Shown here piece after piece: positions 36,425-46,127 of a stretch of 64,000 nucleotides of DNA; positions within the stretch are counted from its first letter, which is position 1, and the number at the start of each line of letters is the position of its first letter. This DNA is from Corynebacterium confusum (lineage in GTDB: Bacteria; Actinomycetota; Actinomycetes; Mycobacteriales; Mycobacteriaceae). Made by a program: the position numbers and the translations under genes. The DNA is taken from positions 2,213,907-2,277,906 of the forward strand of contig NZ_CP047202.1 in assembly GCF_030408715.1 (NCBI RefSeq), read 5' to 3'. Below the pieces are notes generated by a model. It saw nothing but the letters and a program-made list of their open reading frames with translations. It was not told the DNA's origin and did no database searches.

Positions 36425-37137
36425 CTAACTCTGCTCGGACCCGTGCGAGTCCGCGCCGCCTTCCGCGTCGTCTGCGGATGCGGACGAATCACTGGGGTCG
36501 GCGATGGTGACCATCGCGTTGCGTACCAGCCGGTCGCCGACGCGGTAGCCGCGCCGCAAGACGGTGCCCAGCACCTTCTCGTCGCCGCTGGAGAGATCCT
36601 GCACTGCCTCGTGGATCTCCGGGTCGAAGGCGTCGCCCTCTTCGCCGAAGGCGGCGAGCTTCTGGCCCTGCAGCACGTTGTTGAGCTTGTCGGCCATGGA
36701 TTTGAGCGGGCCGTCCTCCAAGTCCCCGTGCTGGCGGGCCAGCTCGAGGTCGTCGAGGATGGGCAGCAGCTGGGCGATGACCTGGGCCTTGGCGTTGTCA
36801 ATAACGCCCTGGCGCTCGCGTTCGGTCCGACGGCGGTAGTTGGTGTACTCCGCGTTCAGACGCTGCAGGTCTTCGGTGCGCTCGGCCAGCTGTGCCTCGA
36901 GGTTCGGCTCCGCGGCCGCCTCGGGGTCGACATCGCCTTCGACGTCGGCCAGGGCCTCGTCCACATCTGCCTCGAGCGTGGGATCCAGCACGGCCTCTTC
37001 GGCGGCGTCCGCCTCTGCGTCGGCCTGGGCATCGGCAGCCTCGGCGGCAGCTTCCTCAGCACGGTCCGCCGAGGTAGCCTCCGGATCGGTGTTGTCCGGG
37101 TCGCCGGGGTTATCCGGCATTCCGTTGAACTGAGTCA

Positions 37138-37138
<1 letters not shown>
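36425..37138 (-). CDS. grpE: Nucleotide exchange factor GrpE
   Basis: A 237-residue protein. A long acidic Ala/Asp/Glu-rich N-terminus (1-75) is followed by the GrpE coiled coil ([24 protein letters not shown], about 85-130) and the C-terminal beta domain ([20 protein letters not shown]). It releases ADP from DnaK. Its ATG overlaps the dnaK stop (TAATG). Confidence 0.95.
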
Positions 37139-39000
<1,862 letters not shown>

Positions 39001-39074
39001 AGTCTTTTCTCCTTCTAGTGTTTGTTTCTCATAGTTGATTGCCTGTGGCTCAACTTCTGACGAGTACGTCAGCC

Positions 39075-39080
39075 ACTCTA
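39075..39080 (-). promoter_or_regulatory. Possible housekeeping -10 of dnaK
   Basis: On the minus strand TAGAGT is preceded by GT (extended GTTAGAGT) and lies 75 bp before the dnaK ATG. The -35 is poorly defined. Confidence 0.4.
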
Positions 39081-39108
39081 ACAGAAGTCTGCTCCAAGTT
39101 GTTTCAAA

Positions 39109-39129
39109 CCTGAGTGCTGGCCACTCAAT
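39109..39129. promoter_or_regulatory. HAIR operator (HspR) upstream of dnaK
   Basis: CCTGAGT-N7-ACTCAAT matches CTTGAGT-N7-ACTCAAG in 12 of 14 arm positions. It covers the expected transcription start of the SigH-type promoter. Confidence 0.8.
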
Positions 39130-39134
39130 CTACA

Positions 39135-39162
39135 CAACGCACCACCCATCAAAGTTGTTCCC
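39135..39162 (-). promoter_or_regulatory. SigH-type heat-shock promoter of dnaK
   Basis: On the minus strand GGGAAC (complement of 39157-39162) and CGTTG (complement of 39135-39139) are 17 bases apart, matching SigH promoters. Confidence 0.7.
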
Positions 39163-39312
39163 ACTCGACTCAACTTTTTATATCTTTTTCATTTTCCCAG
39201 CTCAGAGCATGTTGTCCACCTTCGGTTCCGCGAGCGTGTCCGAAAGTTACCTCCAATAAGTATCCGAAAGAAGATAGGCAAGAGGTTCAAAACTCGGCAG
39301 ACTGTAAAGCAC

Positions 39313-39374
39313 AGCAGCCGGGAACGGTCGCAACAGCAACGGGACTGGCTGGTTTTTCGACCACCCGGGCTGCT
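39313..39374 (+). other. Long hairpin in the 5' region of the 45-residue protein gene
   Basis: AGCAGCCGGG at 39313-39322 pairs with CCCGGGCTGCT at 39364-39374 with one bulge, and inside it GGTCG (39326-39330) pairs with CGACC (39358-39362). It ends 44 bases before the ATG at 39419 and would form a strong RNA stem if transcribed. Confidence 0.6.
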
Positions 39375-39418
39375 CCTATTCGAGAGATTCAGATTCTTCT
39401 ACACCGAAAGGAACTCTT

Positions 39419-39556
39419 ATGTTCGACTTCCTGACCGACCTCAGCTCCGCCATCGACTTCGAGCAGCTCATCAAGGGCATCTCCGACCTGATCGACGGCT
39501 CCTCCGAGGACTCCGCTTCTGAGGCAGCCGAGTCCACCGAAGCTGCTTCCAACTAA
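39419..39556 (+). CDS. 45-residue acidic amphipathic protein (PorA/PorH-like in size and character)
   Basis: ATG 39419 follows GAAAGGA at an ideal distance and the frame ends in TAA at 39554-39556. The product has no signal peptide and no Cys. Residues 2-26 (MFDFLTDLSSAIDFEQLIKG then ISDLIDG) place F, L and I at 3-4-residue steps, an amphipathic helix. Residues 28-45 are Ser/Glu/Ala-rich and net acidic. Corynebacterial porins PorA and PorH are 40-60 residues, lack signal peptides and are O-mycoloylated on Ser, so a cell-envelope role is plausible. No sequence match is claimed. It is flanked by hairpins and followed by two-component genes. Confidence 0.75.
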   Translation: MFDFLTDLSSAIDFEQLIKGISDLIDGSSEDSASEAAESTEAASN

Positions 39557-39597
39557 GCCTTAACCTCCACTAAATAGAGGCACGAGACTCTTTCACT

Positions 39598-39674
39598 GAA
39601 CTTCCCCCGCCGCCCGAGTTCGCGTCGCTCCCAAAAGAGCATCGCATGGGACAAAACTCGGACGGCGGGGGTTC
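39598..39674 (+). other. Large imperfect hairpin 3' of the 45-residue protein gene
   Basis: CCCCCGCCG (39604-39612) pairs with CGGCGGGGG (39663-39671) and CCGAGTT (39614-39620) with AACTCGG (39655-39661), separated by one C/A mismatch. The loop holds a second stem, GCG-GCTC with GAGC-CGC (39622-39645). No T-run follows, so it may be a factor-assisted terminator, an mRNA-stabilising end or a small RNA. The rest of 39557-39881 shows no gene. Confidence 0.65.
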
Positions 39675-39881
39675 CTCTATCTTCAGCCCGTGGCACCAAA
39701 CACTAGGCAGTAGGCACGAGCACCACAGCGCTAACGATGCCACCTGCCCCACCGCACCACGTCCGCCTTTCTGACTCCACCACTCCGGCTCCGCATAGCT
39801 CGGACGATCTCTTACGGACTAACGTTGAATACAGAACTTTCATCAAGACCGCACCTCGTTCCGCTCGCCAAAGGAGTCCGC

Positions 39882-41066
39882 TTGTCGGCACTACGACCCC
39901 TGCCTGCCCTGCGCAAGCTCCGATCCGTGATGACGCTGGAGCGCGCCGCCATCTTTGTGGGCGCCTTCTGTCTCATACTCAGCCTGCTCGGCGCCACCAT
40001 GGAGCCGCCGGAACTCCAGCTGGTCTCCGTGGTGTTGGGAATCGCGCTGACCTGCGCGACCGTGGGGGCCTACCGCTACCCGCTGGCCATGACGGTGCTC
40101 TTCCTCATCATCTGGATCACCGCCTCTATCGGCACTCACAACACCTACCTCAGCTGCGTTTTCATTGTTCCGGTCCTAGTCGCCATCGTGGCCTACCACG
40201 GGCGGGTGTGGCTCACTGCGGGCGCCGGGCTGACGATGTGGGTGGCCGGCCTTATCGATCCGGTCTCAGACCAAACCACCGTCAACCTCCCCACCGCCGC
40301 GACCTGGGGCATGTACGTCAGCCTGGGCATAGTCATCGGCAGCGCTTACGGGCACTCGGCGCGGCGCTACAAGTCAGCCATGGTGGAATGGGACCGCGAC
40401 GTCCGGAGGCGGCAAAACGATCTCGCCGAGATGCTCCATAACTCAGCCGTGTCCAGCATGACGGTCAACACCATGCAGCTGGAGGCCTTGAGCTTGGAAT
40501 ACGCCAAGGATCCCAAGCTAGCCGAGCGCCTCGACGAGCTCAGCGACTCCATGCGCTCGACGATGTCCGAGATCCGCGCTTTGACCAGCGTCCTGCGCAG
40601 CGCCAACGACGATCCCCAGTCCGTCCTCGGCATCGGCGACAAGACCGGCAAGAAGCCCACCACCTTCGCGAAGCTGCTGACCGAAGAAGCCAGCCGGCTC
40701 CAGAAGCTGAACAGGCATCCAAATACGACGATCATGCTGGACGATTTCGATCCCAGCTTCAGCCAGGACGTCCTCGACGCGGTCGCCGCAATCGTCAACG
40801 AGGCGTGCATCAACGCCGTGAAGTACTCCCCGCCGGGGGCAGAGATCAGCCTGACCGTCCGGCCCTACCTGGGATGGATTAGCCTGACAATTTCGAACCC
40901 GATCGCGACTTCCCGGGTGGCCGACAACTCCATGTCTTCGGGCATAGGCCAGGCCTCTATGCACCGGATCGCCACCACCATCGACGCCAAGCTCGCCAGC
41001 ACGGAAGACGACGGCAACTGGGAGGTCACGTTATCTCTTCCGCCACATAGCTATACACGTCGGTGA
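39882..41066 (+). CDS. Membrane sensor histidine kinase, DesK/NarX type
   Basis: A 394-residue protein from TTG 39882, chosen for AAAGGAG 5 bases upstream; TTG 39825 would add 19 residues without support. Five or six membrane helices lie between residues 22 and 156, with very short outside loops. The dimerisation/phosphoacceptor region reads RQNDLAEMLHNSAVSSMTVN with His186 the probable phosphorylation site, a diverged HisKA_3 box (usual form: R-E-I-H-D). The HATPase_c domain has NEACINAVKYS (N-box) and SSGIGQASMHRIA (G-box). It lies upstream of a NarL-type regulator, with a small secreted-peptide gene between them. Confidence 0.85.
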   Translation: MSALRPLPALRKLRSVMTLERAAIFVGAFCLILSLLGATMEPPELQLVSVVLGIALTCATVGAYRYPLAMTVLFLIIWITASIGTHNTYLSCVFIVPVLVAIVAYHGRVWLTAGAGLTMWVAGLIDPVSDQTTVNLPTAATWGMYVSLGIVIGSAYGHSARRYKSAMVEWDRDVRRRQNDLAEMLHNSAVSSMTVNTMQLEALSLEYAKDPKLAERLDELSDSMRSTMSEIRALTSVLRSANDDPQSVLGIGDKTGKKPTTFAKLLTEEASRLQKLNRHPNTTIMLDDFDPSFSQDVLDAVAAIVNEACINAVKYSPPGAEISLTVRPYLGWISLTISNPIATSRVADNSMSSGIGQASMHRIATTIDAKLASTEDDGNWEVTLSLPPHSYTRR

Positions 41067-41078
41067 TCTCACATAACC

Positions 41079-41108
41079 TTGGCGAATATCATTGAGCTAA
41101 GTTATGCT
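41079..41108 (+). promoter_or_regulatory. Promoter of the peptide-response regulator pair
   Basis: TTGGCG (41079-41084) and TATGCT (41103-41108) are 18 bases apart, close to the SigA consensus, 55 bp before the peptide ATG. The peptide and regulator can thus be made independently of the kinase gene. Confidence 0.6.
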
Positions 41109-41163
41109 AACGCTTGTTATCACCTCAACCACTCTCTAGAACTCTCCCTGGAAGGGACCCCTA

Positions 41164-41328
41164 ATGAACGCTCTCGCAGGTTTTCTCGCCCCGTTATTCC
41201 TCTCTTCGCAGCTGATCGGCGGCGCCCCCGCCCTTAGCTCCCAGAACGCACCGGTTACCGTCGCCCCGTACGAGTCCCTCGCCGAAAAGGCCTTCGGCTG
41301 CCCGTCCCCGTTTTGCCCGGGTCGGTAA
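41164..41328 (+). CDS. 54-residue putative secreted peptide with C-terminal Cys-Pro motif
   Basis: ATG 41164 follows GGAAGGGA by 6 bases; TAA is at 41326-41328. Residues 1-25 look like a signal peptide with a hydrophobic core (LAGFLAPLFL) and a likely cleavage after APA (about residue 24), although no basic residue precedes the core. The mature part, about 30 residues, ends FGCPSPFCPGR, where two Cys four residues apart could form a disulfide loop. It is encoded between a sensor kinase and its response regulator, and its end overlaps the regulator start by 16 bases. A signalling ligand is the obvious hypothesis; no family is recognised. Confidence 0.7.
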   Translation: MNALAGFLAPLFLSSQLIGGAPALSSQNAPVTVAPYESLAEKAFGCPSPFCPGR

Positions 41329-41978
41329 TTAACCTCCTGGTCGTCGACGACGACCCGCTGGTACTCGAAGCGCTAGGACACTACTTCGCTAGCGCAGACG
41401 ACATGAAGGTTGGCGCTACCGCCGAAAATGGAAAAGCCGCCCTTGCTCTGCTCGGGGAGCAAGATTTTGACGTCATCGTGGCAGATATTCACATGCCGGA
41501 AATGGACGGCACGACGCTGCTGCGCAAGGTCGGGGAGATGGACAATCCCCCGGTCTTTATCGCGATGACCGCGATGGACAATGACGACACCCTCCTGGAC
41601 GTCATGTCCCATAAGGCGGCCGCCTATATCCTGAAGAGCTCTAAGCCCACCTATATTTTGGAAACCGTGCGCGAAGCCGTAAAGGGCGGCACGGTGGTCA
41701 CGCCGCAGTCGCTGACCCGCCTGGTCGAGCACCTGCCGGAGCTCCAGACCACCACCATGCGCCCGACGGCCGCGCTGGATAGTTACGATATTCCGCCGGC
41801 ACAGCTACGGGTGCTGGAGCTGCTGTGTGAGGGCCAGTCGAACGCGGAGATCGCGGCATCGACGGGCTATGCCGACGGCACGATTAAGAAATACATCTCG
41901 TACCTGCTGGCCGAATTCCAGGCCAAGTCGCGCCTGGATCTGGCCATCAAGGCGCTCAAAGCCGGCTACGGCCAGTAA
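41313..41978 (+). CDS. NarL/LuxR-family response regulator
   Basis: A 221-residue protein. The receiver domain (5-125) has acidic pocket VVDDDP, phospho-acceptor Asp58 in IVADIHMPEMDG, the conserved Thr in IAMTAMD and Lys in YILKSS. The C-terminal LuxR-type helix-turn-helix (about 158-218) reads LRVLELLCEGQSNAEIAAST and GTIKKYISYLLAEF. The start is TTG 41313 inside the peptide gene with no Shine-Dalgarno of its own, so translation probably depends on the peptide. It is the likely partner of the kinase at 39882-41066. Confidence 0.88.
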   Translation: MPGSVINLLVVDDDPLVLEALGHYFASADDMKVGATAENGKAALALLGEQDFDVIVADIHMPEMDGTTLLRKVGEMDNPPVFIAMTAMDNDDTLLDVMSHKAAAYILKSSKPTYILETVREAVKGGTVVTPQSLTRLVEHLPELQTTTMRPTAALDSYDIPPAQLRVLELLCEGQSNAEIAASTGYADGTIKKYISYLLAEFQAKSRLDLAIKALKAGYGQ

Positions 41979-42628
41979 TAGCCGCCCACCCCGCTCTACC
42001 CCCTAGGTCGGGACTTCCTGCGGAAACGAATCAGCCCTTCTACCCCCATTAGGCAATTTTTCCTACACACTAGCGTCAGTTGTGTGGGTTTCTTATAATG
42101 ACCGAAATAGCAAGCAGCATTACACCCACCACTTGTGGTTGTCTAAGTCACAAAGGCAGTAGGGTGGCTGCACAACATAACGGTCGTTCCGCCCGGGGCG
42201 TCCGCAATCACGAGTCTTTGTCTTAGCTCTAGTGCCTGTGCGCTAGCTCCAGACCTAGTTCTATCTCTTTGTCCTCTAGCCAGGTAAGGAAGGTGAGCGT
42301 TGAACGTCTTTCTGGCGCGGATTCGCCGCGCGAGTGACCGGCCTCCCGTATAGACAGCCGGCACACTCCGCCACAAAGATTGGTCCAACCTGCGGCACGC
42401 GCACCCGCGTGCACGGCAAGCGTATGGCTGCTTCCCCGCCAGAGAATTCTTCCCCAACCCGGTTGGGGCGGCGTTCGGCGCGGCGGAAGCGTTAAATAAC
42501 ACTTTCCATTTCCACCCGGCCCGGGTAAAACCCCGGGACGCTCGACTAACCCGCACGCCAGCTGGGGATAGCCGCAGCGAGCCACCATCACTGGCCCGGG
42601 TCTCACCGCACACAGAGGTAGAACCACC
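41979..42628 (+). promoter_or_regulatory. Long intergenic/leader region before putA with four GC-rich hairpins
   Basis: No gene is seen in 650 bp. A perfect TATAAT (42094-42099) would start a transcript near 42106, giving putA a ~520-nt leader. Within it are perfect stem-loops at 42315-42331 (GCGCGG/CCGCGC), 42395-42412 (GCACGCG/CGCGTGC), 42452-42468 (CCCCAA/TTGGGG) and 42520-42537 (CCCGGG/CCCGGG). None matches a known riboswitch to my reading. A weaker putA start site near TTAAAT at 42492 cannot be excluded. Confidence 0.5.
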
Positions 42629-45600
42629 ATGACTTCTCCTGCCAACACCCGTTTGCCCGAATCCGACGACGTCGAAGCCATCGTCGAATCCGCCGTCCGC
42701 CAGGCCCGCACCTGGCTCGCCGCTAGCGCTAACGAGAAAGACCAGGCCACCGAGCAGCTCGCGGACCTGCTGCGCGACACCGACGGCGTTAAGTTCACCA
42801 TGGACTTCGTCGACCGCGTTATGCGCCCGGAAGACGACAAGGTTGCAGCTCACGCGCTGAAGAAGATTAACGAAAACTTTGATCCGGCCTTCCTGGGCAA
42901 GATCAACGCCTCCCTGATCGGCTTGGGCGGTTTCTTCGGACCGATCCTGCCGAACCTCGTGATGCCGCTAGCCCGCATGCGCATGCGTCAGATGGTCGGC
43001 CACTTGGTCGTCGACGCTGAGTCCGACGTCCTGAACAAGACCCTGGACAAGGCCGCCGAGTCCGGCGAGCAGCTCAACCTGAACCTGCTGGGCGAGGCCG
43101 TCCTCGGCGAGGACGAGGCCCGCTCCCGCACCGAGCGCACCCTGGCGCTTATCCGCAACCCGCGCGTGACCTACGTGTCCGTGAAGGCCTCTTCCATCGT
43201 GGCCCAGCTCAACCCGTGGGACATCGACGGCTCCGTCGAGCGCCTCAAGGAGCGCCTGCGCCCCCTCTACGAGGAGGCCGCCAAGCGCAGCCCGAATGTC
43301 TTCATCAACCTGGACATGGAGGAGTACCACGACCTCCACCTGACCATCCGCCTGTTCAAGGAACTGCTCAGCGAGCCGGAGTTCAAGGAGCTGGAAGCCG
43401 GCATCGTCCTGCAGGCCTACCTGCCGGATACCTTCGCCGCCCTGCAGGAGCTGGCCGAGTTCGCCAAGCAGCGCGTGGCCGAAGGCGGCGCCAAAATTAA
43501 GATCCGCCTGGTCAAGGGCGCCAACCTGTCCATGGAGCACGTCCAGGGCGAGGTCCACGGCTGGCCGGTCGCCCCTTACATCACCAAGCCGGAGGTCGAC
43601 GCCAACTACTTCCGCCTGCTGGACTACATCCTGCGCGATGAGTTCGCCGACTCCGTGCGGATTGGCGTGGCCACCCACAACCTCTACACCGCCGCCCTGG
43701 CCGCGGAGCTGGGCAAGAAGCGCGGCGTCATGAACATGATGGACTCCGAGATGCTGCAGGGCATGTCCCCGGCCCAGCAGGAGGCCGTCCGCAAGGTCTT
43801 CGGCGGTCGCCAGATCCTCTACACCCCTGTCGTCCACATGGAAGACTTCGACGTCGCCGTGTCCTACCTGGTCCGCCGCCTAGAGGAGAACTCCGCCCCG
43901 CAGAACTTCCTCTACGCCCTGTTCGCCCCGGACGAAGCCCGCAGCGATCACCTGACCCCGCTGCAGGATCAGGAAGCCCGCTTCCGCCGCGCCGTGAAAG
44001 ACCGCTGGGACACCTTCGCCGGCGCCCGCCGCCAGCAGGACCGCAACGCGGAGGAAGGCCAGGGCCGCCAGGCCCCGGTCACTGGCCGCTTTGTCAACGA
44101 GCCGGACACCGACCCGGCGCTGCAGGCCAACCGCGAGTGGGCCCTGAAGTGGCTGGACACCGACCCGGGCGAGCACACCGTTACCCAGGTCACCGACCCG
44201 GCCGAGGTGGAAACCGCCGTGGCCAAGGCAAAGACCCTGGCCGAGGACTGGGGCTCCAAGACTGGCCACGAGCGCGCTGAGGTCCTGGATACCATCGGCG
44301 ACCACCTGGCGGATTACCGCGGCCGCCTGGTCAGCGTCATGGCCCACGAGGCCAACAAGACCGTGACGCAGTCCGACCCGGAGGTCTCCGAGGCCATCGA
44401 CTTCGCCACCTACTACGCGCACTCCGCGCGCCTGCTGGACGAGGCCCGGTCGAAGTTCACCCCGAACCGCGTGACCGTGGTGACCCCGCCGTGGAACTTC
44501 CCCGTGGCCATCCCGGTCGGCGGCGTGCTGTCCTCCCTGGCGGCCGGCTCCACCGTCATCATCAAGCCGGCCCCGCAGGTCGTCCACTGTGCCCAGGTAG
44601 CCGTGGAGGCCATCCACGCCGGCCTGAAGGAGCACGGCCTGGACACCGACCTGGTTCAGCTGGTCTACACCGACGAGAGCGAAGCCGGCAAGACGCTCAT
44701 CTCCCACGCAGACGTCGACGCCGTCATCCTGACCGGCGCTTCCGACACCGGCGCGCTCTTCCGCTCCTGGCGCCCGGAGATGAACCTGATGGCTGAGACC
44801 TCCGGCAAGAACGCGCTGATCATCACCCCGGCCGCCGATCCGGACCTGGCCATCCAGGACCTGTACCTGTCCGCCTTCGGCCACTCTGGCCAGAAGTGCT
44901 CCGCCGCCTCCCTGGTCATCTTCGTCGGCGCCGCCGGCACCTCGGAGCGCCTGCGCAACCAGCTGCTGGACTCCGTGCGCACGCTCATCCCGGGCCCGGG
45001 CTACGAGGTCAAGACCACCATGAACGGCCTGGCCGAGCCGCCGAGTGAGAAGCTCTACCGCGGCCTGACCCAGCTGGAGCCGGGCGAGAAGTGGCTCATC
45101 AAGCCGGAGAAGCTCAACGAGGAGGGAACCCTGTGGTCCCCGGGTATCCGCGACGGCGTCCAGCCGGGCTCCTGGTACCACCTCAACGAGTGCTTCGGCC
45201 CGGTGCTGGGCATCATGCACGCCGAGACCCTGGAGGAGGCCATCGAGTGGCAGAACTCCACCGGCTACGGTCTGACCGGCGGCATCCACTCCCTGGATGA
45301 CGAGGAGATTGACTACTGGATCGACCACGTCGAGGTCGGCAACGCCTACGTCAACCGCGGCATCACCGGCGCTATCGTCCAGCGCCAGTCCTTTGGCGGC
45401 TGGAAGAAATCCGTCATGGGCCCGGGCGCCAAGGCCGGCGGCCCGAACTACGTGCCGCAGATGGGCACCTGGGAGGACGGCGAGCTGCGCGCCCGCGACG
45501 TGGACATCAAGGCCAACATCGCCGGCGAGCTGCGCCAGTGGACCGACCGCCTGGACTCCGTGCTGGACGAAGGCGACGCCTCCTGGCTGTGGCGCGCCGC

Positions 45601-46093
45601 GGAGCTGGACCAGCTAGCCTGGCAGGAAGAGTTCGGTCGCAACCACGACCGCACGGCTCTGATCTCGGAGGCCAATATCTTCCGCTACCGCCCGCTGCTG
45701 TCGGCCCTGTCTGTCCGCGTTGGCGAGGGCTACAAGGTCCGCGACGTCGCCCGCCAGCTGCTGGCCACCGCCATCACCGGCACCCCGATCGACATCTCGG
45801 CCCCGGCGAACATCGCCGCGGACCTGCGCGACATGGGCTTCCGCGCCCGCACCGCCAGCACTGAGGAGTTCGCCAACGAGGTCGCCGAGATGTCCTCGGC
45901 CCGCATCCGCGCCCTCGGCGCGGTGGAGCAGCCGGTCCAGGAGGCCGCGGTCAAGTCGAACTCGGTCGTCCTCGACCAGCCGGTCCTGGCCGATGGCCGC
46001 CGCGAGCTGCTGCCGTACCTGCTGGAGCAAGCCATCTCCGTGACCATGCACCGCTTCGGCATCATCCGCGATACCGGCGATATCCGCCGCTAG
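42629..46093 (+). CDS. putA: Bifunctional proline dehydrogenase / 1-pyrroline-5-carboxylate dehydrogenase
   Basis: An 1154-residue fusion that oxidises proline to glutamate in two steps. The FAD-linked PRODH barrel (about 80-450) has RLVKGANLSMEH, MNMMDSEMLQGM and a VRRLEENSAPQNF-type end. The NAD-linked P5C dehydrogenase (about 520-1000) has TPPWNFPVAIPVGG, AETSGKNA and catalytic Cys in GHSGQKCSAASL. The E. coli-type N-terminal ribbon-helix-helix DNA-binding domain is absent, so control must come from elsewhere, perhaps the long leader. A ~150-residue C-terminal extension follows. Confidence 0.95.
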   Translation: MTSPANTRLPESDDVEAIVESAVRQARTWLAASANEKDQATEQLADLLRDTDGVKFTMDFVDRVMRPEDDKVAAHALKKINENFDPAFLGKINASLIGLGGFFGPILPNLVMPLARMRMRQMVGHLVVDAESDVLNKTLDKAAESGEQLNLNLLGEAVLGEDEARSRTERTLALIRNPRVTYVSVKASSIVAQLNPWDIDGSVERLKERLRPLYEEAAKRSPNVFINLDMEEYHDLHLTIRLFKELLSEPEFKELEAGIVLQAYLPDTFAALQELAEFAKQRVAEGGAKIKIRLVKGANLSMEHVQGEVHGWPVAPYITKPEVDANYFRLLDYILRDEFADSVRIGVATHNLYTAALAAELGKKRGVMNMMDSEMLQGMSPAQQEAVRKVFGGRQILYTPVVHMEDFDVAVSYLVRRLEENSAPQNFLYALFAPDEARSDHLTPLQDQEARFRRAVKDRWDTFAGARRQQDRNAEEGQGRQAPVTGRFVNEPDTDPALQANREWALKWLDTDPGEHTVTQVTDPAEVETAVAKAKTLAEDWGSKTGHERAEVLDTIGDHLADYRGRLVSVMAHEANKTVTQSDPEVSEAIDFATYYAHSARLLDEARSKFTPNRVTVVTPPWNFPVAIPVGGVLSSLAAGSTVIIKPAPQVVHCAQVAVEAIHAGLKEHGLDTDLVQLVYTDESEAGKTLISHADVDAVILTGASDTGALFRSWRPEMNLMAETSGKNALIITPAADPDLAIQDLYLSAFGHSGQKCSAASLVIFVGAAGTSERLRNQLLDSVRTLIPGPGYEVKTTMNGLAEPPSEKLYRGLTQLEPGEKWLIKPEKLNEEGTLWSPGIRDGVQPGSWYHLNECFGPVLGIMHAETLEEAIEWQNSTGYGLTGGIHSLDDEEIDYWIDHVEVGNAYVNRGITGAIVQRQSFGGWKKSVMGPGAKAGGPNYVPQMGTWEDGELRARDVDIKANIAGELRQWTDRLDSVLDEGDASWLWRAAELDQLAWQEEFGRNHDRTALISEANIFRYRPLLSALSVRVGEGYKVRDVARQLLATAITGTPIDISAPANIAADLRDMGFRARTASTEEFANEVAEMSSARIRALGAVEQPVQEAAVKSNSVVLDQPVLADGRRELLPYLLEQAISVTMHRFGIIRDTGDIRR

Positions 46094-46127
46094 GGGCAGT
46101 ACCAGCGTTTCCGCGGCCGCCGCTTGT

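Noticed and set aside
39737..40441. 234-codon plus-strand frame overlapping the kinase N-terminus
   Set aside because: It is out of frame with the kinase, which has clear membrane helices and HATPase motifs; the product is Arg/Pro/His-rich with no domain.
42230..42628. tRNA, tmRNA or RNase P RNA in the putA leader
   Set aside because: No CCA-ended cloverleaf, no T-loop GTTCGA pattern, no tmRNA or RNase P conserved sequences were found among the stems.
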